From: JAUIBE01 sp035267185
GTDB lineage: Bacteria > Pseudomonadota > Gammaproteobacteria > Xanthomonadales > SZUA-36
NCBI GenBank assembly: GCA_035267185.1
Contig: DATFLY010000181.1
Span: 1-39,625, forward strand
Length of the DNA: 39,625 nucleotides
Direction: 5' to 3'
Shown: one piece after another, positions 6,593-15,442 of the stretch
Layout: the number at the start of each line of letters is the position of its first letter
Numbering within the stretch: the stretch's first letter is position 1
Notes under the pieces: model-generated
Seen by the model: the letters and a program-made list of their open reading frames with translations, nothing else
Databases searched by the model: none
What the model was told of the DNA's origin: nothing
Made by a program: the position numbers and the translations under genes

Positions 6593-9472
6593 ATGAGTAA
6601 TGCCTCCCGCACGGGCACGAACACCATCCAGATTCGTGGCGCACGCACCCACAATCTAGCCAATATCGACCTGGACCTTCCACGTGACAAGATGATCGTG
6701 GTCACAGGGTTATCAGGTTCGGGAAAGTCTTCCCTGGCTTTTGACACCATCTACGCAGAAGGCCAGCGGCGCTACGTTGAGTCGTTGTCTGCTTATGCCC
6801 GCCAGTTTCTTTCCCTGATGGAAAAGCCAGACGTTGACCATATCGAAGGCTTGTCTCCGACGATCTCCATCGAGCAGAAATCCACTTCGCATAACCCACG
6901 CTCCACTGTCGGCACCATCACCGAGATTTACGACTATCTCCGATTGCTGTTTGCACGCGTGGGCACACCACGCTGTCCGGACCATGATGTTCCTCTTGAA
7001 GCGCAGACAATCAGCCAGATGGTCGACCATGTCATGGCGATGGCTGAAGGTGAGAAACTCATGCTCCTGGCACCCGTGATTCGCATGCGCAAAGGTGAAC
7101 ACCTGCAGCTGTTCAACGAGTTGCGGGCATTGGGATTTGTGCGTGCTCGGGTCGACGGTACCGTCTATGACATGGATGAGATTCCGGAACTCGAACTGCG
7201 CAAGAAACACACCATCGAGGTCGTGGTTGATCGTTTTCGGGTTCGGCCTGACATGAAGCAACGCCTGGCTGAATCGTTCGAAACTGCCGTTAACCTGAGC
7301 GAAGGCCTGGCAATGGTCGCGCCTATGGATCACGAAAGCGAACGCGGTGAAAAACTGTTTTCATCAAGATTTTCATGCGCTTACTGCGACTACAGTCTCG
7401 AAGAGCTCGAACCACGCATGTTTTCATTCAACAACCCGAATGGCGCATGTCCGGAGTGTGATGGCCTGGGTGTCAGCCAGTTTTTCGATCCGGAACTGGT
7501 GGTCAGGAAGAGACAGGTCAGTCTGGCAGGCGGCGCTGTCCGCGGATGGGATCGACGCAATGCCTTTTACTTCACGACCATCCAGGCGCTTGCCAAGCAT
7601 TATGGATTTGACGTGGATACGCCGTTCCAGGAGTTGTCAAAAAAAGTCCAGGACATTGTCCTTTACGGAAGCGGCGATGAGGTCATCGAGTTCCGTTACA
7701 CCAGCGAAACCGGTTCCCGGAAACGTCGGCACCCTTTCGCAGGCATTATCCCCAATCTTGAACGACGCTATCGCGAAACCGATTCGAGAATTGTTCGTGA
7801 AGAACTGGCCAAGTACATCAGCCAGGCGGCCTGCAGCGAATGTGGTGGCCAGCGACTCAACCGTGAGGCCCGTCATGTTTTCATTTCAGATACCAACCTG
7901 CCGGATATCACCAGCTGGCCCATTCAGCGTTGTCTGCAGTTTTTCACTGATCTGTCCCTGACAGGCCGACGCGGTGAAATCGCTGCCAAAATCGTCAAGG
8001 AGGTGCACGAACGACTGCATTTCCTGGTCAATGTTGGCCTCGATTACCTGACTCTCGACCGCAAGGCAGACACGCTTTCCGGCGGCGAAGCGCAACGAAT
8101 TCGACTTGCAAGCCAGATCGGAGCCGGCCTGGTCGGTGTGATGTATATCCTTGATGAGCCATCAATCGGACTCCATCAGCGCGACAATGCAAGGCTGCTG
8201 GCCACACTGACACGACTGCGGGACCTGGGAAACACGGTGATCGTGGTTGAACACGATGAAGAAGCCATTCGCAGCGCCGATCATGTGGTTGATATCGGCC
8301 CTGGTGCTGGTGTGCATGGCGGTCAAATAGTCTTTACTGGCGAACCAAAGGACCTTTTGCTCAAGGGCGATACCCTGACAGCCCAGTACCTGTCTGGTAA
8401 ACGCGAGATATCAATACCGGGCACCCGCATTCAACCGGATCCGGAGCGGATGCTGCGCGTCTATGGCGCCCAGGGTAATAACCTCAAGAACCTGACCCTT
8501 GAAATTCCTGCTGGCCTGTTCGTGTGCGTGACCGGTGTTTCAGGCTCCGGCAAATCAACCCTGATCAACGACACCCTGCACAAACTGGCTGCACGCGAGC
8601 TGTACGGAAGTTCCACTCAGCCAGCACAGCATGAACGTGTTGAAGGGCTGGAGTTGTTCGACAAGGTGGTGGATATTGATCAGTCACCCATTGGCCGCAC
8701 GCCACGCTCCAATCCCGCAACGTATACGGGTCTTTTCACACCCATCCGTGACCTGTTTGCTGGCACGCAGGAATCAAGAGCACGCGGCTACAAGCCCGGG
8801 CGGTTCAGTTTCAATGTGAAAGGCGGCCGTTGTGAAGCCTGCCAGGGTGACGGCCTCATCAGGGTGGAAATGCACTTCCTGCCCGATATCTATGTGCCAT
8901 GCGATGTTTGTAAAGGTGCACGATATAACCGCGAGACCCTGAGTGTGACTTACAAGGGCAAAAGCATCCATGATGTGCTGCAAATGACCGTTGAAGATGC
9001 GCTGGAATTTTTTCAGCCGGTCCCGGCAGTAGCCCGCAAACTGCAGACCATGGCGGATGTAGGGCTTTCGTATATTCAGCTGGGACAGAGTGCGACCACG
9101 CTTTCCGGTGGTGAGGCCCAGAGAATCAAGCTTTCGAGGGAGCTGAGCAAACGCGATACAGGCCAGACTCTCTACATTCTCGACGAGCCCACAACCGGGC
9201 TGCATTTTCATGACATAGAACAGCTGCTCCATGTGCTGCACCGCCTGCGGGATCACGGCAACACGGTGATCGTGATTGAGCACAATCTTGACGTGATCAA
9301 AACCGCAGACTGGCTGATCGACCTCGGCCCTGAGGGTGGCGACAAGGGTGGTGAAATCATCGCACGTGGCACACCTGAAGAAGTTGCGGCAGTTAAACAC
9401 AGCTACACCGGTCAGTTCCTGGCACCAATCCTGGAGCGCAACGTTCAGCGAAACGTTCGTCGCAGCGCCTAG
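6593..9472 (+). CDS. uvrA: Excinuclease ABC subunit A
   Basis: DNA damage recognition ATPase of nucleotide excision repair; it loads UvrB at lesions. The 959-residue protein has two ABC modules. The first has Walker A GLSGSGKSS (about residues 39-47), a zinc finger (CAYC...CPEC) and LSGGEAQRIRL followed by YILDEPSIGLH. The second has GVSGSGKST, a zinc finger (CEAC...CDVC), LSGGEAQRIKLS and YILDEPTTGLH. Length is normal for the family. I chose ATG 6593 because it gives the standard N-terminus (IRGARTHNL near residue 15) and lies downstream of the likely promoter; its ribosome site is weak. The stop codon runs directly into a REP palindrome. Confidence 0.97.
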   Translation: MSNASRTGTNTIQIRGARTHNLANIDLDLPRDKMIVVTGLSGSGKSSLAFDTIYAEGQRRYVESLSAYARQFLSLMEKPDVDHIEGLSPTISIEQKSTSHNPRSTVGTITEIYDYLRLLFARVGTPRCPDHDVPLEAQTISQMVDHVMAMAEGEKLMLLAPVIRMRKGEHLQLFNELRALGFVRARVDGTVYDMDEIPELELRKKHTIEVVVDRFRVRPDMKQRLAESFETAVNLSEGLAMVAPMDHESERGEKLFSSRFSCAYCDYSLEELEPRMFSFNNPNGACPECDGLGVSQFFDPELVVRKRQVSLAGGAVRGWDRRNAFYFTTIQALAKHYGFDVDTPFQELSKKVQDIVLYGSGDEVIEFRYTSETGSRKRRHPFAGIIPNLERRYRETDSRIVREELAKYISQAACSECGGQRLNREARHVFISDTNLPDITSWPIQRCLQFFTDLSLTGRRGEIAAKIVKEVHERLHFLVNVGLDYLTLDRKADTLSGGEAQRIRLASQIGAGLVGVMYILDEPSIGLHQRDNARLLATLTRLRDLGNTVIVVEHDEEAIRSADHVVDIGPGAGVHGGQIVFTGEPKDLLLKGDTLTAQYLSGKREISIPGTRIQPDPERMLRVYGAQGNNLKNLTLEIPAGLFVCVTGVSGSGKSTLINDTLHKLAARELYGSSTQPAQHERVEGLELFDKVVDIDQSPIGRTPRSNPATYTGLFTPIRDLFAGTQESRARGYKPGRFSFNVKGGRCEACQGDGLIRVEMHFLPDIYVPCDVCKGARYNRETLSVTYKGKSIHDVLQMTVEDALEFFQPVPAVARKLQTMADVGLSYIQLGQSATTLSGGEAQRIKLSRELSKRDTGQTLYILDEPTTGLHFHDIEQLLHVLHRLRDHGNTVIVIEHNLDVIKTADWLIDLGPEGGDKGGEIIARGTPEEVAAVKHSYTGQFLAPILERNVQRNVRRSA

Positions 9473-9566
9473 TCGCGGCTGAAGCCGCTCCTACAGGGTG
9501 CCACATCGGGTCACGACTATAAGACCGATCCTGCAAAACGCCTGTAGGAGCGGCTTCAGCCGCGAC
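9472..9566. repeat. REP-type palindromic pair downstream of uvrA
   Basis: Two 25-base arms, 9472-9496 and 9542-9566, are perfect inverted copies of each other around 45 bases. Each arm contains GTAGGAGCGGCTTCAGCCGC or its complement and is itself a hairpin (GCGGCTTCAGCCGC). This matches the REP family common in Xanthomonas, Stenotrophomonas and Pseudomonas, often spread by REP-associated tyrosine transposases. The first base of the left arm is the last base of the uvrA stop codon. No transposase gene is in the window. It may also act as the uvrA transcript end. Confidence 0.88.
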
Positions 9567-9594
9567 CCGCATTCCGGGATCACTCTTCACCGCG

Positions 9595-9684
9595 TCATCC
9601 CGGCCCCCGAGCCGGGATCCACCAGGCGAAGCACTTTGGCCGCAACGTGGATCCCGGATAATTCCTTTGGAATTCCCGGGATGA
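9595..9684. repeat. Nested inverted-repeat element (MITE/REP-like)
   Basis: The outer arms TCATCCCGG (9595-9603) and CCGGGATGA (9676-9684) and the inner arms CCGGGATCCAC (9612-9622) and GTGGATCCCGG (9647-9657) are perfect inverted repeats, giving a 90-base element with two nested stems. It resembles the short GTCATCCCGG-type intergenic palindromes widespread in proteobacteria. With the REP pair it fills most of the gap between uvrA and the next gene; the remaining 110 bases should hold that gene's promoter, but I see no convincing one. Confidence 0.75.
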
Positions 9685-9796
9685 AATTCGCTTGTTGCGA
9701 ATATCATTTACAAACCGTTTACATTAAACGTGCAACATTCCGGCACAATTGAACTCAATGGTGTAACACCACGATTGTGAAATTCGGAGAGCGACC

Positions 9797-11338
9797 ATGC
9801 ACACCCACAAAATGAGTAACACAAAGAGCAGAACACTGGCTTTTGCCGTCAGCCTCGCTTGCAGCCTGGCTTCAACGTCCACCGCCTGGGCAGCAGAAAG
9901 CGACGATTCGGTCACAATCTATTCACGGATGCAGCCCGGTGCAGTGTCCCCCGATCTTTACCGGCCCGTGGGTGGGCATCAGTACGGAGGCAATGTTCCC
10001 GGATACGCCATTGTCAGGCATGATCGCGAATACGATATCGAACGAGGCACCTCAACACTTCGCGTCACCGATGTCGCTGCGCTGATTGACCCCACCACGG
10101 TGACTTTTACTTCACTGGATGTACCCGAAACTCGCGTGATTGAACAGAGCTTCCAGTTCGACCTGGTCAGCCAGGCCAAATTGATGGAGAAGTACCTGGG
10201 CCAGCGCATCACCGTCGAACAGATTCGTGGTGACAACCTGGACCTGGTTGAAGGAGTCTTGCTGGGCCTTGGTGATGGACTCACGCTGCAACTCGATGAT
10301 GGCAGCATCAGCGCACTCAGGAACTGGGGAAACGTACGGTTTTCAGAACTGCCAGGCGGCCTGATCACCCGCCCGACGCTCGAGTGGATGCTCGACAGCC
10401 CGGAATCCGGAGAACAGGAAACCCGCATCGCTTATGAAACCAAGGGCATGACCTGGTGGGCTGATTACAACATTATCTACTCCGATGAAGGTGGCAATGA
10501 TTGCCAGATGGACCTTTCTTCCTGGGTGAGCATCATCAACCAGTCAGGCGCCGGATATAACAATGCACGCCTGAAACTGATCGCGGGTGATGTCAATCGT
10601 GCCCCGGCGCCTAATGAAGGACGCATGATTCGCCAGCAGATGGACATGATGGCTGCGGCCCCAATGGCCGATGGATTCCAGGAAAAAGCGTTCTTTGAGT
10701 ATCACCTCTACACCCTGGGTCGTCGGACTGACCTGCCCAACAACTCCACCAAGCAGCTTCAGCTGATTCCAACAGCCAGGGGCGTTGAATGCAGCAAGGA
10801 ACTGGTTTTTGCACCAACCATGAATTTTTCCTGGTACGGCGGTCAGCAACTGGACAAGGGTTACGGTTCATATGGTAAAGCGGACGTCAAAGTGTACCTG
10901 CGTTTTGAAAACGAAGAAGACCAGGGTCTCGGCGTGGCGCTTCCTGCCGGTCGGATTCGCGTCAGCCAGCTGGATGAGGCTGATGACAGCCTGGAATTCA
11001 TTGGTGAAGATGTCATCGACCACACACCTCGTAACGAGGATGTCCTTATCACGATGGGAAACGCCTTCGATGTGGTTGGTGAGCGCGTCCAGACAGACTT
11101 CAGGGTCGACACCCGCACACGAAACGCGTGGGAGACTTTCGAAATCAAACTCCGAAACCACAAGGAAGAGTCAGTTGAGGTGAAAGTCCTGGAAAACCTT
11201 TATCGGGCCGCAAACTGGACCATTGAAAACCCCAGCCAGGATTTTGAGAAAGAAAACAGCAACCGGATAAGATTCGACGTTGAAGTGGATCCGGAAGAAG
11301 AGAAAGTAATCACCTACACGGTTCACTACACCTGGTAG
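9797..11338 (+). CDS. Secreted DUF4139-type protein
   Basis: The 513-residue protein begins with a signal peptide (hydrophobic LAFAVSLACSLAST, likely cut after AWA near residue 32), so it acts in the periplasm or outside. The C-terminal half resembles DUF4139: a beta-rich region with VDTRTRNAWETFEIKLRNHK and, at the end, ANWTIENPSQDFEKENSNRIRFDVEV followed by VITYTVHYTW. Proteins of this family have no established biochemical function. ATG 9797 has GGAGAG at good spacing. The gene stands alone between the repeat elements and a strong terminator at 11354-11386. Family assignment is by recognition of the C-terminal pattern; function is unknown. Confidence 0.8.
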   Translation: MHTHKMSNTKSRTLAFAVSLACSLASTSTAWAAESDDSVTIYSRMQPGAVSPDLYRPVGGHQYGGNVPGYAIVRHDREYDIERGTSTLRVTDVAALIDPTTVTFTSLDVPETRVIEQSFQFDLVSQAKLMEKYLGQRITVEQIRGDNLDLVEGVLLGLGDGLTLQLDDGSISALRNWGNVRFSELPGGLITRPTLEWMLDSPESGEQETRIAYETKGMTWWADYNIIYSDEGGNDCQMDLSSWVSIINQSGAGYNNARLKLIAGDVNRAPAPNEGRMIRQQMDMMAAAPMADGFQEKAFFEYHLYTLGRRTDLPNNSTKQLQLIPTARGVECSKELVFAPTMNFSWYGGQQLDKGYGSYGKADVKVYLRFENEEDQGLGVALPAGRIRVSQLDEADDSLEFIGEDVIDHTPRNEDVLITMGNAFDVVGERVQTDFRVDTRTRNAWETFEIKLRNHKEESVEVKVLENLYRAANWTIENPSQDFEKENSNRIRFDVEVDPEEEKVITYTVHYTW

Positions 11339-11353
11339 GAATATTTGATCTAC

Positions 11354-11386
11354 AGCCCGCTCTGGCAATCAGAGCGGGCTTTTTTG
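11354..11386 (+). terminator. Terminator after the DUF4139-type gene
   Basis: AGCCCGCTCT (11354-11363) and AGAGCGGGCT (11371-11380) form a perfect 10-bp stem with a 7-base loop, followed by six further T. Confidence 0.92.
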
Positions 11387-11390
11387 TGCA

Positions 11391-12209
11391 TTACTTATCC
11401 AGCAGCCACATCAGGCCCAAACGAAATGATTCCGGAAGAATTGAAAAATGCCCATAGCCAGGCAATTCGTGGGCGTTTAACTCAAAGGGTGCATCAGGTT
11501 TTGCCTGCCAGTGAGCAATCCACTGCTCAGAATATGGCTTGAACCTGGGCGAATCGTTCGAACCCACAGCGACGAACAATTTTGTACTGCCCTCGCCATC
11601 ACGGTCCTGCAGAAAGAAATCAAGATTCCTGTGCAATGCCGGATTGCTGGAAATGTGACCATAAAACAAACCCGGCTGGGTCATGGCGGTATAGAGGATG
11701 AACTGCCCACCCAGCGACTGGCCAAAAATGATGCGGTGGGCGGGATCAACCGGGTATTTAGCTGAAACCACTGGCAGTATCTCCTCTGCCAGGACACGCT
11801 GGAAATTTTCCGCACCTCCCCAGTATTCCCGTTCCTCGCTTGGGGCGGTGTAGTCAGTACTTCTATAGTTGCCCTCTTCAAAGGTCTCACCGCCGTACGA
11901 TATTCCGACCAGGATGAATTCTGAGACAGCCTCTTCATGCCACAGGTAATTGCTGTATCCGGCGAGTGTCGAGAACGTCGCACCGCCATCGAGCAAAAAC
12001 ACAGTTGGAAAACGGCACTCTGAGCAATCTGTCGCTCCAGGGGGTAATTTGATCAGCAGGTGAAAAGGTCGCTCCAGAATTTCTGAGTCCAGCTTGTGAT
12101 GCTGTACATCGCGGATGGACTGCATGCTTTCAAGCACCAGGTCGTCGGCTTCGAGCAGCGTCGAAAAGACAAGGCAGAAATATAAGCAGGCAAGCTTCAA
12201 ATAGCTCAT
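11391..12209 (-). CDS. Secreted alpha/beta-hydrolase of the esterase D/Fes type
   Basis: The 272-residue protein begins with a short hydrophobic signal (LACLYFCLVFSTLLEAD), suggesting export. The core fits the PF00756 putative esterase family: FPTVFLLDGG (strand near residue 70), nucleophile elbow GQSLGG with Ser165, the likely acid Asp219 in GSNDSP, and His254 in GYGHFSILPE. This resembles serine esterases of the IroE/Fes and YbbA-like group that cleave carboxylic esters; the substrate cannot be told. Cys62 and Cys65 are close enough to form a disulfide after export. It converges on the DUF4139-type gene. Confidence 0.82.
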   Translation of the reverse strand: MSYLKLACLYFCLVFSTLLEADDLVLESMQSIRDVQHHKLDSEILERPFHLLIKLPPGATDCSECRFPTVFLLDGGATFSTLAGYSNYLWHEEAVSEFILVGISYGGETFEEGNYRSTDYTAPSEEREYWGGAENFQRVLAEEILPVVSAKYPVDPAHRIIFGQSLGGQFILYTAMTQPGLFYGHISSNPALHRNLDFFLQDRDGEGSTKLFVAVGSNDSPRFKPYSEQWIAHWQAKPDAPFELNAHELPGYGHFSILPESFRLGLMWLLDK

Positions 12210-12325
12210 CGTGGATTTCCTGAACTCCCAAAGTACTTATTGGCCAGAGTAATTTTTAGCCAGAGTACTTATTAACCTGACTGGCAAGGGAATTCATACC
12301 TTTTGAGCCGAACAGACCGGAAAAA

Positions 12326-12358
12326 AGGGGTCAGAACCCCAAAATGGTTCCGACCCCT
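12326..12358 (-). terminator. Hairpin terminator built from a GGGGTCAGA palindrome
   Basis: AGGGGTCAGAACC (12326-12338) pairs with GGTTCCGACCCCT (12346-12358) with one mismatch around a 7-base loop. On the minus strand six T follow, so it should end transcription of the gene at 12392-12733. The same GGGGTCAGA core appears near 38920. Confidence 0.65.
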
Positions 12359-12391
12359 GACTGACCCAGTCGACTTGTGGAGAGAGTTCGA

Positions 12392-12733
12392 CTAGTGGTC
12401 GCCGTAATAACCGTGGTCATAATCGCGATGGCCACGACGCTTGCCTTTGCGATAGCCTTTCCTGTAACCCTTCTTGTAGCCCTTGTGATACCCGTGTCTT
12501 TTGCCATGACGATATTCATAGCGAGGGGCACGGTATCCACGCCCGTAATAACGAGGCGGCGGAGCGTAATAAGGCACGGCATATGGCGCACCATAGTTCA
12601 CTCCGACCAGGTAGCCATTGTTGGACCAATAAAAGGATCCTCCGGCAGCTGCTTTGTAGCCATGTGCCTGGGCCGAATCGCTCATGCTGAATCCAAGCAT
12701 GATGGCCAGTGAAATAACGAGTACAAGTTTCAT
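12392..12733 (-). CDS. Small exported Gly/Tyr/Arg/Lys/His-rich protein
   Basis: The 113-residue protein begins MKLVLVISLAIMLGFSM with a likely signal peptidase site after AQA. The mature part is highly biased: APYAVPYYAPPPRYYGRGYRAPR, then short GYRKG/GYKKG repeats, ending HRDYDHGYYGDH. Start 12733 has AGGAGGA eight bases upstream; an in-frame ATG at 12781 has no ribosome site. The charged aromatic tail looks disordered and could bind polyanions or metal ions. I do not recognise a family with a known function. It is monocistronic with its own terminator. Confidence 0.75.
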   Translation of the reverse strand: MKLVLVISLAIMLGFSMSDSAQAHGYKAAAGGSFYWSNNGYLVGVNYGAPYAVPYYAPPPRYYGRGYRAPRYEYRHGKRHGYHKGYKKGYRKGYRKGKRRGHRDYDHGYYGDH

Positions 12734-12864
12734 TTTGATTCCTCCTTTGCGCTCTTCGCAATGCCAGAATAGACTGGGCATGCTGAACGTGGACTGAACT
12801 CAAATCAGCCCCGTTTGCTTTCAGATGCAGCGCCGCCGGCAGACCTTTTTGGAGAATTTTTTAT

Positions 12865-13614
12865 ATGTTTGAATTCATTGAGCATGGCCGGATTTGTGAA
12901 ATCAGAATGGCTCATCCACCGGTTAATGCCATCGGTCCGGAGTTCATGGACGGGCTAACGTCGGCACTGGAGGAAAAGGCAAGTCATTACCGGGCCATAG
13001 TCTTGTCAGGGCAGCCAGGCATGTTCTCTGCAGGCCTGGATGTCGTCAGGCTGATGCAACTTGATCATGAACAGGTTGAGCGGTTCTGGAGGCAATTTTT
13101 CAGACTTCTTCAAACCATTGGAGCATCCCCGGTGCCGATCGCATCGGCCATAACCGGCCACTGCCCCGCAGGTGGCGCTGTTATGACCATTCATGGCGAC
13201 TATCGCGTGATGTCCCATGGCAATTACAAGATCGGCCTGAATGAAGTGCAGGTGGGTCTCGTGGTACCGCCACATATTCAAAGGGTTCTGATCAGGCTGG
13301 TTGGAAAACATCGTGCAGAACGTCTGATGGTCGCAGGCGAGCTGCTCTCACCTGAACAGGCACTTGAAATCGGTTTCGTGGACGAACTGGCAGATGGACC
13401 TGAAGACACTGTCGAGCGGGCTGTGGACTGGTGTAAGAAACATACTGCCCTGCCACGCAGTGCAATGTCCCAGACCCGAAGCCTTATGAGACAGGACCTG
13501 GCCACAAACTACGATGATCTGACTCAGGAAGACGTGGATTTGTTTACCGGCGTCTGGTTTTCAGACGAAACCCAGGCTGTGATGCGCCAGGTGCTTGAAC
13601 GTCTTGGAAAATAG
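12865..13614 (+). CDS. Enoyl-CoA hydratase/isomerase family protein, ECI1-like
   Basis: The 249-residue crotonase-fold protein has the oxyanion-hole segments FSAGLD (residues 54-59) and CPAGGA (100-105). The GLNEVQVGL segment carries Glu127, the equivalent of crotonase Glu164. The position of crotonase Glu144 is Val106, so only one catalytic glutamate is present. This pattern, with GHCPAGGA and IGLNE, resembles mitochondrial delta3,delta2-enoyl-CoA isomerase rather than a hydratase. The likely role is moving a 3-enoyl double bond during beta-oxidation of unsaturated fatty acids. No other beta-oxidation genes are near. It is convergent with the NUDIX gene. Confidence 0.85.
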   Translation: MFEFIEHGRICEIRMAHPPVNAIGPEFMDGLTSALEEKASHYRAIVLSGQPGMFSAGLDVVRLMQLDHEQVERFWRQFFRLLQTIGASPVPIASAITGHCPAGGAVMTIHGDYRVMSHGNYKIGLNEVQVGLVVPPHIQRVLIRLVGKHRAERLMVAGELLSPEQALEIGFVDELADGPEDTVERAVDWCKKHTALPRSAMSQTRSLMRQDLATNYDDLTQEDVDLFTGVWFSDETQAVMRQVLERLGK

Positions 13615-13634
13615 TCCGGGAAAATCTTTGACTG

Positions 13635-14237
13635 CTATTCGGCATCAAGCCGGTCAACAAGGTTGCGGATAATCGCCGCAGTCACACCCCAGATGACGTG
13701 ACTTTCCCAGTTCAGTGACCAGATCGTATGGACCTGGCCCCGGTATTCGCGCTCGGTGCGATGAAACCGACTGACGTCAGTGATGTATGAAAGCGGAACA
13801 GTAAACACCTCGTCCACTTCCCTGGAATCCGGAATCCAGTTCAGCCCGGGTTCAAGCAGGCCGACCACAGGCAAAACCCGGTAGTCCGAAATGGTGTCAA
13901 ATCGATCAAGAAATCCGATGGGTTTGATGGTGGTCTCGGCAATTCCAATTTCTTCGCGTGTTTCGCGCATTGCTGTTTCCACGGCCGAGCCATCAATACT
14001 TTCCATCGCGCCCCCGGGGAAACTCACTTGTCCGGGATGATGAGCCAGATCTCTTGAACGCAGGGTCAGCACGACTTCTGGTTGTTGCTGGTCAATAATT
14101 GGCACCAGCACTGCAGCAGTTCGACCAGGACGGTAAAGCTCTTCACCAGGTGGCTTAAAACCTGTGACCTCCAATGGACCAACGCCGTGTTCCAGTGGAG
14201 AAACAGCTTTGATCAGTCGGGCTTTCCAGTCGGGCAT
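13635..14237 (-). CDS. NUDIX hydrolase, probable CoA pyrophosphatase
   Basis: About 200 residues from MPDWKARLIKAV. The NUDIX region reads SFPGGAMESIDGSAVETA followed by MRETREEIGI, with the extended spacing and the preceding HHPGQVSFPGG typical of the NudL/YeaB CoA pyrophosphatase group, which splits CoA into 3',5'-ADP and phosphopantetheine. LRSRDLAHHPGQ is also typical. An upstream in-frame ATG at 14306 falls in the loop of the terminator of the preceding gene, so the start at 14237 is preferred. It follows the FKBP gene on the same strand but is separated from it by that terminator. Confidence 0.87.
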   Translation of the reverse strand: MPDWKARLIKAVSPLEHGVGPLEVTGFKPPGEELYRPGRTAAVLVPIIDQQQPEVVLTLRSRDLAHHPGQVSFPGGAMESIDGSAVETAMRETREEIGIAETTIKPIGFLDRFDTISDYRVLPVVGLLEPGLNWIPDSREVDEVFTVPLSYITDVSRFHRTEREYRGQVHTIWSLNWESHVIWGVTAAIIRNLVDRLDAE

Positions 14238-14293
14238 GGCAGGGAACTCATCAGGCCTGCGAGTGCGGGCCTTAAAAGAACATGTCAAAAAGT

Positions 14294-14319
14294 AAAACGG
14301 GGCCATCTGGGCCCCGTTT
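14294..14319 (-). terminator. Terminator of the FKBP-type isomerase gene
   Basis: AAACGGGGCC (14294-14303) and GGCCCCGTTT (complementary arm, to 14319) form a stem with a short loop. On the minus strand it is followed by TACTTTTT. It lies 12 bases after the FKBP stop codon. Confidence 0.82.
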
Positions 14320-14330
14320 CAATTTGTACT

Positions 14331-15023
14331 TTATTCGACGATTTCGATTAGTTTGAGATCGAAAGTCAGGGCCTCGTTCGGCCCCACCGGAGGATTACCC
14401 CGGGCTCCGAAAGCCAGTTCAGGCGGAACAAATATTTGCCAGGTCGAGCCCGTCTTCATCAGTGGCAGGACTTCCTGCCAGCCTCTCAACACGGTATTGA
14501 CGGCAAATTCCTCAGGCACACCACGTGCGAAAGAACTGTCGAATTCAAGACCAGTCAGCTTGGAACCGCGATAGTGCACTTTGACCGTGCTTTCCATGCC
14601 AGGGCGGGCACCTTCACCTTCTTCAATGATTCGGTACTGGACGCCACTTGGGAGTTCTACGATGCCGGTCTTGGTCACGTTCTCAGCAAGGAAAGCTTCA
14701 GCCGCTGCCTGGTTTTCTTCAGCCAGCGCAATAAAGGCTTCCTGCTGTTCCTGCCGGACTTTCTGCTGCATTGCTGTCAGCAAAGACACCATCTCTTCGG
14801 GTGAGACCTGCGGCTCAGCACTCGCAGCAGAATCACGGATTGCTGTAATAAGTGATTCAACATCAAACTCAGCGCCGCGCTGCTTGATGTCTTCTCCAAT
14901 ATCCCAGCCAACGGCGTAGCTGAGTTTACCCTTATCAGTTTCCAGATCCTGGGCCATAAGCGGCCCGATCGATAAAGCTGCAACCAGGGCGAGCAACAGC
15001 GTGTTTGCGAATACAGGTCGCAT
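14331..15023 (-). CDS. Periplasmic FKBP-type peptidyl-prolyl isomerase (FkpA/Mip-like)
   Basis: The 230-residue protein begins MRPVFANTLLLALVAALSIG with a signal peptide cut around MAQ. A helical dimerisation region follows (SYAVGWDIGEDIKQRG...), rich in Gln, Glu and Ala, then an FKBP domain from GVQYRIIEEGEG. Domain signatures include VKVHYRG, FDSSFARG, VLRGWQEVLPLMKTGSTW, IFVPPELAFGARG and GPNEALTFDLKLIEI. Start 15023 has AGGAGG nine bases upstream; the ATG at 15065 has none. FkpA/Mip proteins catalyse proline isomerisation and chaperone envelope proteins, which fits the adjacent envelope-stress psp operon. Confidence 0.92.
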   Translation of the reverse strand: MRPVFANTLLLALVAALSIGPLMAQDLETDKGKLSYAVGWDIGEDIKQRGAEFDVESLITAIRDSAASAEPQVSPEEMVSLLTAMQQKVRQEQQEAFIALAEENQAAAEAFLAENVTKTGIVELPSGVQYRIIEEGEGARPGMESTVKVHYRGSKLTGLEFDSSFARGVPEEFAVNTVLRGWQEVLPLMKTGSTWQIFVPPELAFGARGNPPVGPNEALTFDLKLIEIVE

Positions 15024-15387
15024 AGGTAATAACCTCCTGAGTGAATTCAATTTATTTACGCGCAATTTTCATGGCTCCCTGAACCCGATCCCAAACGAAC
15101 TTGGTGAAGACTGGAACCTGATTTTATGATTAAGGGACGCGCGAAAAGGCGCCTATTCTACAGGAGCAGTCACGCGCCTGTCATTCTTAATAACTTCTAA
15201 TGGCAAGTCGCCGGTACATAGACTACAAACACGCGCCCAAGTTTCGCGCCCATATTTCAATATTGGTCCGGCGAATTCTGCCCAAGTGTTGGTTGAATTC
15301 GCCACACGGATCAGCTGTGGTTAACCAGGACTTCACTGATCGATTTATTTCTCTTTTTATTTCAGATAGATACAGCCCCATCTGCTC

Positions 15388-15404
15388 TTGGCACGAAGTC
15401 TGCA
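15388..15404 (+). promoter_or_regulatory. Sigma-54 promoter of pspABC
   Basis: TTGGCACGAAGTCTGCA matches the RpoN consensus TTGGCACGNNNNTTGCW at all but one position, with the invariant GG (15390-15391) and GC (15402-15403) separated by 10 bases. The start point would be near 15414, about 29 bases before the pspA ATG. PspF-type activator sites should lie in 15066-15380. I cannot identify them, and no pspF gene is in the window. Confidence 0.88.
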
Positions 15405-15442
15405 TTACTTATAGCAAGTTAAATCAGTCAGGAGCCAATTCA

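Noticed and set aside
8774..9400. 208-codon open frame antisense to uvrA
   Set aside because: A high-GC shadow of the second UvrA ATPase module; no start signal or domain.
12232..12273. AGTACTTATT direct repeat upstream of the esterase gene
   Set aside because: Two short AT-rich copies about 32 bases apart with a shared GCCAGAGTA; too little to call an operator or element.
12326..12358. Insertion sequence end at the GGGGTCAGA palindrome
   Set aside because: No transposase frame or target duplication is visible; it works better as a terminator hairpin.
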